DNA of 22,718 nt from Candidatus Komeilibacteria bacterium (GTDB lineage Bacteria > Patescibacteriota > Patescibacteriia > UBA1558). Positions within the stretch are counted from its first letter, which is position 1. The number at the start of each line of letters is the position of its first letter. The notes beneath the pieces are model-generated. The model was not told the origin of the DNA. It was given only the letters and a program-made list of their open reading frames with translations, and did no database searches. A program made the translations under genes and the position numbers. Location: contig JANLIN010000088.1 of NCBI GenBank assembly GCA_024654345.1, positions 1 to 22,718 of the forward strand, written 5' to 3'. This document shows, one piece after another, positions 1 through 7,788 of the stretch.

Positions 1-444
1 GAGTCATTACAACAAACCTACCGGGCGATTGATCTTATTCCACACCGCAAGATCATTCACGTGCTAGGTTCCTGCGGCGGCGGCCGTGATACCTCACGTC
101 GCCCCATCCTCGGACAAATGGCCGCCACCAAAGCGGATATTATAATAATTACCAACGAGGATCCATACGATGATGATCCGCAAGAAATTATAGATCAAGT
201 GGCCGCCGGCGCCGATCCGGTTGCGAGATTGACCGGCAAAAAAATTTATAAAATATTGGACCGCCGCGAAGCACTGACAAAGGCCATTGCCTTAGCCCAG
301 CCAGAAGATATCGTACTAGCCACCGGCAAGGGTAGCGAGCAAGCCATTTGCATTGCCAATGGCAAAAAAATCCCTTGGGATGAGAGAGAAGTGATAAGAC
401 AGATCCTTACCGGATTGCAAAAGCCTGATTCTATTGACACATAA
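1..444 (+). CDS. murE: MurE-type UDP-MurNAc-tripeptide synthetase, C-terminal part (5' truncated by window edge)
   Basis: The reading frame is open from base 1 to TAA at 442-444, so only the C-terminal 147 residues are present and the true start lies to the left. Mur ligases add an amino acid to the UDP-MurNAc peptide in the cytoplasm during peptidoglycan synthesis. The fragment has the C-terminal (domain 3) hallmarks of MurE: GSCGGGRDTSRRPILGQMA, then an aspartate-rich TNEDPYDDDP segment where MurE selects its third-position amino acid, then ATGKGSEQ and a late WDEREVIRQIL segment. Classical meso-DAP enzymes have DNPR at the selectivity site; here it reads EDPY, so the substrate amino acid cannot be assigned. 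A promoter for the next gene overlaps the last codons. The Mur ligase family is very likely; MurE rather than another Mur ligase is likely. Confidence 0.85.
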   Translation, partial: ESLQQTYRAIDLIPHRKIIHVLGSCGGGRDTSRRPILGQMAATKADIIIITNEDPYDDDPQEIIDQVAAGADPVARLTGKKIYKILDRREALTKAIALAQPEDIVLATGKGSEQAICIANGKKIPWDEREVIRQILTGLQKPDSIDT

Positions 445-462
445 TACGGTGTACTTTAGACT
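434..462 (+). promoter_or_regulatory. Sigma-70-type promoter for the 497 gene, overlapping the murE 3' end
   Basis: A perfect -35 box TTGACA (434-439) is followed by a 17-base spacer and -10 TAGACT (457-462). The -35 lies inside the last codons of the Mur ligase. Predicted transcription start is near 469, giving a leader of about 28 bases. Confidence 0.7.
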
Positions 463-496
463 TAGATATTAGTACATTAACATAAGGAATCAAAAC

Positions 497-1225
497 ATGA
501 TTTTTGACATTATCCTCAAAGATAGTTCTTATTTTCTCAAAATTCATACACATTTTTTTGAAAACCGGTCGTTCCCCACCAGAATGTGGGTGGATAGTCA
601 GGTAGTAGAAGAGGTGGGTATGGGAGATTTCCACTTGGATGGAGATTCGTTTGGTTTAGACGGCTGTTTCAGTAAAACCAAGCAAGAGGGTGATTATCAT
701 CTTTATGAAGTACCGATCAATCAAGGAAATGGTGATCTTAGATTGAAAAAGATGCTACAAACAGTTCATCTGTGCACCTACTATTGTGTGGAGGGGATGT
801 ATTACGCCAAGGAGTACTTTGACCAGCCGGTCTGGAATGATCAATCATTGACGTTCAATATTTTCCGCGGTGGCCAGCTTCGCAACGGGTATTCCATTGG
901 TGGACAAATTTATCCCTGGCTAAAAAAGAAGCTGAGTCAACTAGAGGCAGCCGCCGTGGCAGATCTGAGAAATTATATCGAGAGCGAAACACAACGCGTT
1001 TACCGCCTTCAATATAACCGAGGACTTCCTTATTCCCAGTTTACCATTGGCGTAAGTTCCTTTTTCTTCCACGTAGATAGCGACGGTCGCTGGTTGTCGT
1101 GGAACAAGAATCGACCGATGGACAAGCCAGAGGACTTTTCATCGCACAACATAGACCATTTCGTCGAACAGTATGCCTGCTTCATCGCTTTGATTGCGTT
1201 GAATACCTGGCTACGAGAACACTGA
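497..1225 (+). CDS. Hypothetical protein, 242 aa
   Basis: I do not recognise this family. The start at 497 is supported by an AAGGAA ribosome-binding site at 484-489 and the promoter at 434-462. The protein is soluble-looking: no signal peptide or clear membrane helix, and many aromatic residues (Trp, Tyr, Phe). A central stretch around FRGGQLRNGYSIGGQIYPWL looks like a glycine-rich turn region before a helix (KKKLSQLEAAAVADLRNYIES). The last 25 residues (FVEQYACFIALIALNTWLRE) form a moderately hydrophobic helix. It is a single-gene unit: own promoter, own Shine-Dalgarno and a hairpin terminator directly after the TGA stop. It is convergent with the - strand pair that follows. Its signals match those of the other accessory genes rather than the core genes. 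Confidence 0.8.
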   Translation: MIFDIILKDSSYFLKIHTHFFENRSFPTRMWVDSQVVEEVGMGDFHLDGDSFGLDGCFSKTKQEGDYHLYEVPINQGNGDLRLKKMLQTVHLCTYYCVEGMYYAKEYFDQPVWNDQSLTFNIFRGGQLRNGYSIGGQIYPWLKKKLSQLEAAAVADLRNYIESETQRVYRLQYNRGLPYSQFTIGVSSFFFHVDSDGRWLSWNKNRPMDKPEDFSSHNIDHFVEQYACFIALIALNTWLREH

Positions 1226-1232
1226 AAATATT

Positions 1233-1264
1233 AAACGGCTGGAAAATTACCAGTCGTTTTTTTT
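1233..1264 (+). terminator. Intrinsic terminator after the 497 gene
   Basis: AAACGGCTGG (1233-1242) pairs with CCAGTCGTTT (1250-1259) with one G-T pair and a 7-base loop, followed by a run of T. It begins 8 bases after the stop codon. Confidence 0.85.
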
Positions 1265-1270
1265 ATTATA

Positions 1271-1296
1271 AAAGCGAAGCTATTTAGCCTCGCTTT
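1271..1296 (-). terminator. Terminator for the - strand pair 2766-1295 (possibly bidirectional)
   Basis: AAAGCGAAGC (1271-1280) and GCCTCGCTTT (1287-1296) form a 10-bp stem with one wobble or mismatch and a 6-base loop. It overlaps the stop codon of the - strand gene. Read on -, the stem is followed by a T-rich stretch. It sits back to back with the + strand terminator at 1233-1264. Confidence 0.7.
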
Positions 1297-1996
1297 AATT
1301 ATTTTCTAGCCACATCTCTGCCAGTTTGTACCGACAAAGAGGGACGATCGCTCCGTCCAGAGGAAAGCTGGCATCAAATGATCCTTTCAATATAGTGTAC
1401 GGCTGATTTTCATAACGCCCAGTCAAAGAGCTGACTGACTCTATGAAACCCGTATTCATCACTACACCCGGCCGGCCAAAAAAAGTTTTCACATCTATCA
1501 TCTCATAGTGATAAATATGATTTTTTTTATTCAGCTTATCATTGATCACTAAAAGTCCAAAGCGACTGTTCTTCCAGCTACCACGATATAGATCCATCTT
1601 CACAAATCGATATAGTTCTAAGAGTATTTCCTCTATATCATTTATTGCACGATCCACCTCCGTTACACATTCCTCCAAAGAAGTAGCTAATTGATCCAGT
1701 TCAACTGCACATTTACTAATATCACCGTAACTTTCCGCTGACAAAAGGAAATCATTTTTGAACGCACGTACCTTTGGGTCTCGCACCGTATAAACGATCC
1801 CTTGAATCAGCTGAGCTAAAGCCATTAGGTCCTCGAAAGCCGGTGAAATATGAAAATTTTTTATTTCAAATTCCAAACCTTTGACCGCTGCTAAAATCTT
1901 GTATTTGATCATCTCTGCATCGGGATCTGACGCCAACAGATCTATAATTTTGCTACGTTCTTTTACCGGTTTTGTCTGTCTAAATATGCCATTCAT
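1295..1996 (-). CDS. Hypothetical protein, 233 aa; paralogue of the upstream 2062-2766 gene
   Basis: Unknown family. A good ribosome-binding site (AAGGAG, about 6 bases from the ATG) supports the start at 1996. The N-terminal two thirds look helical (about residues 15-145), followed by a beta-rich C-terminal third (LLVINDKLNKK, YHYEMIDV, GVVMNTGFIESVSS) and a final helix (LCRYKLAEMWLE). No signal peptide or membrane helix is seen. It shares clear similarity with the gene upstream: DAEMIKYKILAAVKG here against DAEVLRYKILSILQE there, a matching 'SPAF..LMALAQLI' against 'QPAL..LADLKIYV' helix, and a similar C-terminal end (FPLDGAIVPLCRYKL against FPVSESVLPLFVSKL). The 65-base gap between the two genes has no terminator, so they are probably one transcript. 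Confidence 0.8.
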   Translation of the reverse strand: MNGIFRQTKPVKERSKIIDLLASDPDAEMIKYKILAAVKGLEFEIKNFHISPAFEDLMALAQLIQGIVYTVRDPKVRAFKNDFLLSAESYGDISKCAVELDQLATSLEECVTEVDRAINDIEEILLELYRFVKMDLYRGSWKNSRFGLLVINDKLNKKNHIYHYEMIDVKTFFGRPGVVMNTGFIESVSSLTGRYENQPYTILKGSFDASFPLDGAIVPLCRYKLAEMWLENN

Positions 1997-2061
1997 TTTA
2001 ATCTCCTTCTTCTACATTTAAATTCATTGTTATTATGATCGAATTATCTTTGATATTCGTG

Positions 2062-2766
2062 TCATACAAACACCCAGTCATAATTACCGGTATTGAAATA
2101 ATTGACTAGCTTTGATACGAACAACGGTAGTACCGACTCACTTACCGGAAAAGGATATTCGGTATTACAGATAAACAAGGTATTATCCGCTATAATGGGG
2201 AATTCCTCTTCTATCCTCTTTATACTTCCCTGCCCGTCGACACATACCCTCTTTACTTCAGTAATACAAATATCTATTTTAGATGAAATTATAGATATGT
2301 TGTAGGCATAAAGATAAAAAGATCCTAATCCGCCATTATTTACAAGCACATACCCTTCATCGTTTACTAGCCGATGATCGGTACGGTTAACGATCTTGAT
2401 ATTAGCGCTAATAAAACTCGCGGTCAAAACAAGCTCATCAATGATAGACGTTATAATATCATTAATTTCCAGCATGACTAGATAAAAATCTCGACTATTG
2501 ATGCTAAAAGGTGATATATTCCTATAAATCGGTTTGCCCGGTTGTAAGTAGTAATGCTTCAATCTCTTCAATTCCATTGACGTGCCCCGACCACCCGCCT
2601 GCAATACTTTATCGACGTATATCTTTAAATCCGCCAAACGAGTCAGCGCTGGTTGGAGGCATAGTCCTCTTAATGATTTTTGACACTCTTGCAGGATACT
2701 GAGAATTTTATAGCGCAATACCTCCGCGTCATTAGTTTGTCGTAGTAGGCCGGCAATTATTTCCAT
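2062..2766 (-). CDS. Hypothetical protein, 234 aa; first gene of a paralogous pair
   Basis: Unknown family. I place the start at the ATG at 2764-2766, not the in-frame ATG 12 bases earlier (2776-2778): the earlier ATG overlaps the sequence GGAGG, which sits 5 bases before the second ATG and is a perfect Shine-Dalgarno for it. The layout copies the downstream paralogue: an N-terminal helical region with the DAEVLRYKIL motif, a middle helix with many Ile/Ser (LEINDIITSIIDELVLTASF), a beta-rich part (GYVLVNNGGLGSFYLYAY) and a C-terminal FPVSESVLPLFVSKLVNYF helix. No membrane segment is obvious. It probably heads a two-gene operon driven by the promoter at 2812-2840. A product of local duplication followed by strong divergence is the simplest reading. 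Confidence 0.8.
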   Translation of the reverse strand: MEIIAGLLRQTNDAEVLRYKILSILQECQKSLRGLCLQPALTRLADLKIYVDKVLQAGGRGTSMELKRLKHYYLQPGKPIYRNISPFSINSRDFYLVMLEINDIITSIIDELVLTASFISANIKIVNRTDHRLVNDEGYVLVNNGGLGSFYLYAYNISIISSKIDICITEVKRVCVDGQGSIKRIEEEFPIIADNTLFICNTEYPFPVSESVLPLFVSKLVNYFNTGNYDWVFV

Positions 2767-2811
2767 CACGTCCTCCATTTAAATTAATTTTTAAAGAATA
2801 CCTATACAAAA

Positions 2812-2840
2812 AGTATACGCCGTCGGTTAAATTAAGGCAA
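2812..2840 (-). promoter_or_regulatory. Promoter of the paralogous pair, with an inverted repeat across it
   Basis: On the - strand: -35 TTGCCT (2835-2840), 17-base spacer, -10 TATACT (2812-2817). An inverted repeat CCGTCG (2820-2825) / CGACGG (2842-2847) brackets the -35 and spacer. This placement would suit an operator, but no regulator is visible. Confidence 0.6.
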
Positions 2841-2868
2841 TCGACGGATTACTAAATAGTGGAAATAA

Positions 2869-2895
2869 AAAAGGAGTGGTCTATTCACTCCTTTT
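2869..2895 (-). terminator. Terminator after the 2902-3696 gene
   Basis: A stem of AAAGGAGTG with CACTCCTTT and a loop of about 7 bases. On the - strand it is followed by a T run. It begins 7 bases after the stop codon. Confidence 0.85.
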
Positions 2896-2901
2896 AAAAG
2901 T

Positions 2902-3696
2902 TTAACCAGTCACTATCTCTGCGGCTGGTTTCTCATGATAATGGATAATATAGGACTTATATAAATAATAAAACCTCACATTATCCAATTTCTTCAGCAT
3001 CTCTATATGTTCCGCCAGCGTGCCAAAACCATGTTCGGCGCAACCAGCTACATCATATTCAACACTGTCTTCATTTTTTAGACGTCGCCGGAGCCAAAGA
3101 TACATTCTACAGATACCACTCAGAAAATACGGTACGACCGAGGCCAACCCCCATAATACAACTCCTGCAATAACTAAAGAGAGCACTATGATCTGGGTTT
3201 TCTTTAGTTGTATATGAGTGGTTACCCATAAAAAGCCGCTTGTCATAAAGTACTCACTCTCACTATCCAAATAGAAGTAAAAACTATTAGCGTCTTCGTA
3301 AATATCCGCCAAGGGCACCGAGTACTCGGACTTCCAAAATGGTGAGTAAACCCCGAGCGCATAAGAGTTGTAACTATATACCCACTGGTCGGCGACGGTA
3401 TACTTCTCGACTTCTAATATCACTGCCAACTGTTCATCGGTGATGCGAGCCGAATTCTCAGGTATCTCTCCCGGCTGAGCGCGTGTCAATACTTTATTGA
3501 ACAGTGGACTCGTTTCAATCCGCACTGAAACTTCTTTATTTTCCTGATAAAAGGAGTTTTCATTGTCCCAAATCACATACAGCACCCCTATGCCAGCTAC
3601 AATGACCAGATAAAATGTCATCCTCAGCCAGAATTGTAAATCAATAAACCGAAAGTTATTTTCGGTAGCTATTTTCCGAATCTCAGCTTTGTCCAT
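2902..3696 (-). CDS. Hypothetical membrane protein with two transmembrane helices, 264 aa
   Basis: Unknown family. AAGGAGC lies 4-5 bases before the ATG at 3696, supporting the start. A first hydrophobic helix spans about residues 24-43 and a second about 168-192, followed by a very basic stretch (LWLRRRLKNED), so the C-terminal 65 residues should be cytoplasmic and the section 45-165 lies outside the membrane on the other face. The segment VPLADIYEDANSFYFYLDSESEYFM is reminiscent of YcxB/bacterial PH-like domains ('site, then a Tyr/Phe-rich strand'), but this is only an impression from the pattern. The gene has its own promoter, Shine-Dalgarno and terminator and is not in an operon with the pair downstream of it. 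Confidence 0.8.
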   Translation of the reverse strand: MDKAEIRKIATENNFRFIDLQFWLRMTFYLVIVAGIGVLYVIWDNENSFYQENKEVSVRIETSPLFNKVLTRAQPGEIPENSARITDEQLAVILEVEKYTVADQWVYSYNSYALGVYSPFWKSEYSVPLADIYEDANSFYFYLDSESEYFMTSGFLWVTTHIQLKKTQIIVLSLVIAGVVLWGLASVVPYFLSGICRMYLWLRRRLKNEDSVEYDVAGCAEHGFGTLAEHIEMLKKLDNVRFYYLYKSYIIHYHEKPAAEIVTG

Positions 3697-3742
3697 TTTT
3701 GCTCCTTACGATTGTTAAATTTTTAATGTATAAATCAATATA

Positions 3743-3771
3743 AAACTACTATTTAAGGCTATTATTGTCAA
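3743..3771 (-). promoter_or_regulatory. Promoter of the 2902-3696 gene
   Basis: On the - strand: -35 TTGACA (3766-3771), 17-base spacer, -10 TAGTTT (3743-3748). The same -10 hexamer and spacer recur at the 18205-18915 gene. Confidence 0.6.
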
Positions 3772-4093
3772 ATCCATGGCTGAACTCCGATACATATGGA
3801 TACCATCCCTACTGCAACCCCCAGTACGGCAACGATAAATTCTCTAGCACGCTATCGACGAGGGCTCCAAATACCCCCTCTTTCCTTGTGTCTGCCATCA
3901 ATTAAGCCATCTTTAATTTGCGAGCCCACCAGCAGTACAAATTCGCATTTCAAATTTAGCGAACCTGTGGATAAATTCTTGAAAAGTGCCTAATTTTAGC
4001 TACCTTGGGACGACATTTGACAAAATTTGACAGGTGCTCTCTAAAATTTTGTACCTAAGGTTAGTATTTTTTATCACAAAATTCACAAAAGCC
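3772..4093. other. Long intergenic region without a convincing gene; inverted repeat at 4020-4052
   Basis: No supported gene. A 65-codon + strand frame at 3796-3993 has no ribosome-binding site and biased, low-complexity content. The - strand shows short overlapping frames between 3780 and 3960 that could be a decayed small membrane protein, but evidence is poor. An inverted repeat ACAAAATTT (4020-4028) / AAATTTTGT (4044-4052) and two TTGACA hexamers (4017-4022 and 4027-4032) lie just before the rpoB promoter. Confidence 0.4.
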
Positions 4094-4122
4094 TTGACTT
4101 CAGTGTCATTTTGGGCTAATAT
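4094..4122 (+). promoter_or_regulatory. Main rpoBC promoter
   Basis: -35 TTGACT (4094-4099), exactly 17-base spacer, -10 TAATAT (4117-4122). This is the best + strand promoter in the region and predicts a start near 4129, giving an rpoB leader of roughly 230 bases. Confidence 0.75.
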
Positions 4123-4175
4123 TTATCCATGTTTGTTGGGGTCCGCCTCCTCTTTTCTTGCATAAATTAGTTATA

Positions 4176-4210
4176 AAACTCGCCCAAAGTGATATGGGGG
4201 AGGTTTTTTT
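4176..4210 (+). terminator. Terminator-like hairpin in the rpoB leader (possible attenuator)
   Basis: An imperfect stem of AAACTCGCCC (4176-4185) and GGGGGAGGTTT (4196-4206) is followed by seven T (4204-4210). It lies between the promoter at 4094-4122 and rpoB, with no gene in front to terminate. A second segment, CCTCCTCT (4146-4153), could pair with the same right arm (4196-4203, two wobble pairs), and TTGGG (4136-4140) could pair with CCCAA (4183-4187) and break the hairpin. Confidence 0.55.
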
Positions 4211-4321
4211 GTGCTCATTGGCGCTCTCTTAACCCGTACTGATACCAATCCATTTCAAACCCCGCTATCTTTCTTTTGGCTACTATTTTTGAAGCTTTGT
4301 AGCACCCCGGATGGACAACTA

Positions 4322-4327
4322 TATAAT
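4322..4327 (+). promoter_or_regulatory. Possible second, promoter-proximal -10 for rpoB
   Basis: A perfect TATAAT lies 35 bases before the rpoB ATG, downstream of the leader hairpin. No good -35 is found 17 bases upstream (GTAGCA). If used, it would bypass the leader hairpin. Confidence 0.3.
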
Positions 4328-4362
4328 TTTGCTTTTTATAAATTACTAAACAATCATTATAT

Positions 4363-7300
4363 ATGCCTATACACCCACTAGGTGAGAGAAAATATTTCAC
4401 CCCCATCCGCGACGTCATGGATATGCCGGATCTAATCCAAGTACAGCGTGATTCCTACCGCTGGTTTTTTGATAATGGCATCAAAGAGCTGTTCGAGGAA
4501 GTAAATCCCATCAAAGATTATATTGGACGCAATCTGGAGCTATACATGACAGACTATTATTTGGATGAACCAAAGTTTGATGAAGTGACAGCTCGTTCAC
4601 GAAATATTACATTTGAAGCACCTTTACGCGTCAAGGTTAAACTGGTTAACAAAAAGACGGGTGAAATAAAAGAGCAGGAAATATTTTTGGGTGACTTCCC
4701 GCTTATGACCGATCGCGGAACCTTTATTGTAAACGGCGTAGAAAGAGTGGTTGTTTCACAGCTAATCCGCAGTGCCGGCGTATTCTTCACCTCCACTCCA
4801 TATCGAGGAAAGAATCTCTACGGCGCCAAAATAATTCCGAATCGAGGCGCTTGGTTGGAAGTAGAGACAGAGGCCAGTGGCGCCATTTTTGTAAAAATAG
4901 ATCGTAAACGCAAAGTAGCCGTTAGCGCTTTACTTCGCGCCTTCGGTTACAACAGCGATGTTGAGATCTTGGAAGCTTTCAAAGATGTCGACACCCACGC
5001 TGATATTAAATACATAGAAAGAACCATCGCCAAAGATACCGCCAAGACCGTCGAAGAGGGTTTGATTGAAGTATATAAACGCATCCGCCCGGGAGATCTG
5101 GCCACCGCTGATAACGCGCGGAGCCTAATTCATTCCATGTTCTTCAATTTTGATCGGTATGACTTCGGGACTGTCGGTCGCTACAAATTAAACAAACGTT
5201 TTGATTTGGATACACCGATCGACAAGGAACATCGAGTACTACTGGTGGAAGATCTGGTAAGAATTATCAAAGAAATAATCAGACTGAATATTACGCAAGA
5301 CTACGCGGACGATATTGACCACTTGGGAAATCGCCGCGTCCGCGCTATCGGCGAATTGATTCAAAATAAATTCCGTGTCGGTTTGGCACGCATGGAGAGG
5401 ATTATAAAAGATCGCATGAGCACGCTGGACATTCATACTCTGACACCCAACCAACTGATCAATGCTCGTCCCGTCATCGGTACTATCAAGGAGTTTTTCA
5501 TGAGCTCCCAGCTGTCACAGTTCATGGACCAAACCAATCCCCTGTCCGAACTGGAACACAAACGTCGTTTATCCGCCATGGGACCAGGGGGTTTGAGTCG
5601 TGAACGTGCCGGCTTTGAAGTTCGTGATGTACACCGTACTCATTATGGACGCATTTGTCCGATTGCCACACCGGAAGGTCCGAATATCGGTTTGGTGGGA
5701 CATTTGGCGTCATACGCCCGGATAAACCAATATGGTTTTATCGAGACACCATATAGAAAAGTAGTTCATGATCCGAAAAATAACGGTCAAAACGCCATCG
5801 GCTACACCCTACGCGCTGATCTGGTTGATCCAGAAACAAATAAAGTACTGGTCAAAGAAGGTCACACCGTTGACAAGTCTCTAGCCGCCGAGCTGGCCAA
5901 ACATGAAGGTATCGCCAAAATCCCGGTAGTACCAACAGTTACCAGTGAAATAGAATATATTGACGCCTTTCAAGAAGAGCGATCAGTCACCGCCTCCGCC
6001 ACCACCTTGTTGGATGAAAGCGGCCATTTTATTAAAGGTTTCGCTGAGGTGAGATATCATGGTCGTCCCTCTTTTGAGAAAGTAGAAACAATTGATTATC
6101 TTGATGTTTCAACCTACCAAATCATCAGTATTTCCACCGGTCTTATTCCTTTCGTAGAAAATGACGACGCCGTTCGGGCTTTGATGGGAACAAACATGCA
6201 ACGCCAAGCCGTCTCGGTTATCAAACCGGAGACTCCTGTCGTGGGTACCGGCATCGAAAAAAGAGCCGCCGCTGATTCCGGCCAGGTTATCTTAGCGACC
6301 GATGATGGAGAAGTGATCGGCGTACAATCGGATAAAATAACCATCCGTGACAAGGAAGGCAAAGAGAAGGAATATATACTTAATAAATTCTTGCGCTCCA
6401 ACGCGGCTACCTCAATCAATCAAAAGGCATTGGTCAATATTGGTGACAAAGTTGAGGCTGGCGAAGTTATCGCCGATGGTGCCGCTACTGACTACGGCGA
6501 ACTTGCCTTAGGACAAAACATCCTGGTAGCTTTTATGCCTTGGGATGGCGGCAACTACGAGGATGCCATATTGATTTCCGAACGCGTCGTACAAGAAGAT
6601 CGCTACACTTCGATTCATATCGAAGATTATTCTGTCGATGTCCGCGATACCAAATTAGGTCCGGAAATAATAACGCGTGACATACCAAACGTTAGTGAAG
6701 AAAAATTGAAAGATCTGGATGCCAATGGCGTAGTACGGATCGGTGCCGAAGTAACGTCTGGTGATATTTTGGTGGGGAAAATAACACCCAAAGGTGAGAC
6801 AGAATTATCAGCCGAAGAAAAACTCCTCCGCGCTATCTTCGGAGAAAAAGCCAAAGACGTACGTGATACTTCTATGTATCTCGAGCACGGCGAACATGGC
6901 AAGGTTATTGACGTAAAAGTTTTCTCACGCGACAAGGGTGATAAATTGCCAGCCGGTGTCATTCAAACCATTCAGGTAACCATCGCTCACCTACGTAAAG
7001 TACAGGTGGGTGATAAAATGGCCGGTCGCCACGGAAACAAAGGCGTCATATCCCGCATCGTCCCGGTGGAAGACATGCCCTTTCTCGAAGACGGCACACC
7101 GGTTGATATTATTCTCAATCCTCTCGGTGTCATCTCCCGTATGAACTTGGGACAGCTACTGGAAACTCATTTGGGTCTGGCCGCCAAAAAACTTGGCTAC
7201 CGCGTCGCTACACCGGCTTTAAACGGCGTCAGCGCTGAACAAATCCAACAGCAACTAAGAGAAGCCGGCTATCCAGATGATGGCAAATTACAGCTTTATG

Positions 7301-7764
7301 ATGGACGAACTGGTCAGGCTTTTGACAAACGTACTGTAGTCGGAATTATTTATATGTTAAAACTAAATCACTTAGTAGAGGACAAGATCCATCAACGCTC
7401 GATCGGTCCTTACTCACTGGTTACACAACAGCCATTGGGTGGAAAAGCTCAATTTGGCGGACAAAGATTCGGAGAAATGGAAGTCTGGGCGCTAGAAGCC
7501 TATGGCGCCGCTCATGCTCTGCAGGAAATATTAACAATTAAATCAGACGACGTGCCGGGGAGAAGCAAGGCTTACGAATCAATCATCAAGGGAGAACCAA
7601 TCCGGAAGGTCAACGTCCCGGAATCATTCAACGTCCTCGTTCGAGAGCTGAAAGGATTGGGCTTGGATGTGGAGCTAATAAAAGATAAAAGTAGGGGTCG
7701 GACTACTTCACCAGAAGATAACGAAGGAGATTCTGAAACAGAGACTGAAGAAACCAACTCCTAA
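4363..7764 (+). CDS. rpoB: DNA-directed RNA polymerase subunit beta
   Basis: The beta subunit forms one half of the RNA polymerase active-site cleft. The protein starts MPIHPLGERKYF and runs 1133 residues, shorter than B. subtilis (about 1190) or E. coli (1342), with no large lineage insertion. Visible landmarks: the rifampicin region SSQLSQFMDQTNPLSE through HKRRLSAMGPGG (residues 381-410), with D389, H399 and S404 matching E. coli D516, H526 and S531; the active-site lysines K885 and K893 in GDKMAGRHGNKG; and the C-terminal QRFGEMEVWALEAYGAAH clamp segment. One oddity is CPIATPEGPN (A435) where nearly all RpoB have CPIETPEGPN. The C-terminal tail is acidic (EDNEGDSETETEETNS). There is no Shine-Dalgarno before the ATG. 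rpoC follows after 24 bases. rplJ and rplL are not upstream. Confidence 0.99.
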   Translation: MPIHPLGERKYFTPIRDVMDMPDLIQVQRDSYRWFFDNGIKELFEEVNPIKDYIGRNLELYMTDYYLDEPKFDEVTARSRNITFEAPLRVKVKLVNKKTGEIKEQEIFLGDFPLMTDRGTFIVNGVERVVVSQLIRSAGVFFTSTPYRGKNLYGAKIIPNRGAWLEVETEASGAIFVKIDRKRKVAVSALLRAFGYNSDVEILEAFKDVDTHADIKYIERTIAKDTAKTVEEGLIEVYKRIRPGDLATADNARSLIHSMFFNFDRYDFGTVGRYKLNKRFDLDTPIDKEHRVLLVEDLVRIIKEIIRLNITQDYADDIDHLGNRRVRAIGELIQNKFRVGLARMERIIKDRMSTLDIHTLTPNQLINARPVIGTIKEFFMSSQLSQFMDQTNPLSELEHKRRLSAMGPGGLSRERAGFEVRDVHRTHYGRICPIATPEGPNIGLVGHLASYARINQYGFIETPYRKVVHDPKNNGQNAIGYTLRADLVDPETNKVLVKEGHTVDKSLAAELAKHEGIAKIPVVPTVTSEIEYIDAFQEERSVTASATTLLDESGHFIKGFAEVRYHGRPSFEKVETIDYLDVSTYQIISISTGLIPFVENDDAVRALMGTNMQRQAVSVIKPETPVVGTGIEKRAAADSGQVILATDDGEVIGVQSDKITIRDKEGKEKEYILNKFLRSNAATSINQKALVNIGDKVEAGEVIADGAATDYGELALGQNILVAFMPWDGGNYEDAILISERVVQEDRYTSIHIEDYSVDVRDTKLGPEIITRDIPNVSEEKLKDLDANGVVRIGAEVTSGDILVGKITPKGETELSAEEKLLRAIFGEKAKDVRDTSMYLEHGEHGKVIDVKVFSRDKGDKLPAGVIQTIQVTIAHLRKVQVGDKMAGRHGNKGVISRIVPVEDMPFLEDGTPVDIILNPLGVISRMNLGQLLETHLGLAAKKLGYRVATPALNGVSAEQIQQQLREAGYPDDGKLQLYDGRTGQAFDKRTVVGIIYMLKLNHLVEDKIHQRSIGPYSLVTQQPLGGKAQFGGQRFGEMEVWALEAYGAAHALQEILTIKSDDVPGRSKAYESIIKGEPIRKVNVPESFNVLVRELKGLGLDVELIKDKSRGRTTSPEDNEGDSETETEETNS

Positions 7765-7788
7765 TTAACATTATCTAGTAAAAAAATT

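Noticed and set aside
3780..3960. - strand short frames around MADTRKEGVFGALVDSVLEN and an overlapping hydrophobic frame (EFIVAVLGVAVGMVSICIG), possibly a frameshifted small membrane protein
   Set aside because: The frame from the ATG at 3896-3898 is only 29 codons; no convincing ribosome-binding site; the link between frames needs a frameshift I cannot confirm.
3796..3993. 65-codon + strand frame upstream of rpoB
   Set aside because: No Shine-Dalgarno or promoter, low-complexity composition, no family resemblance.
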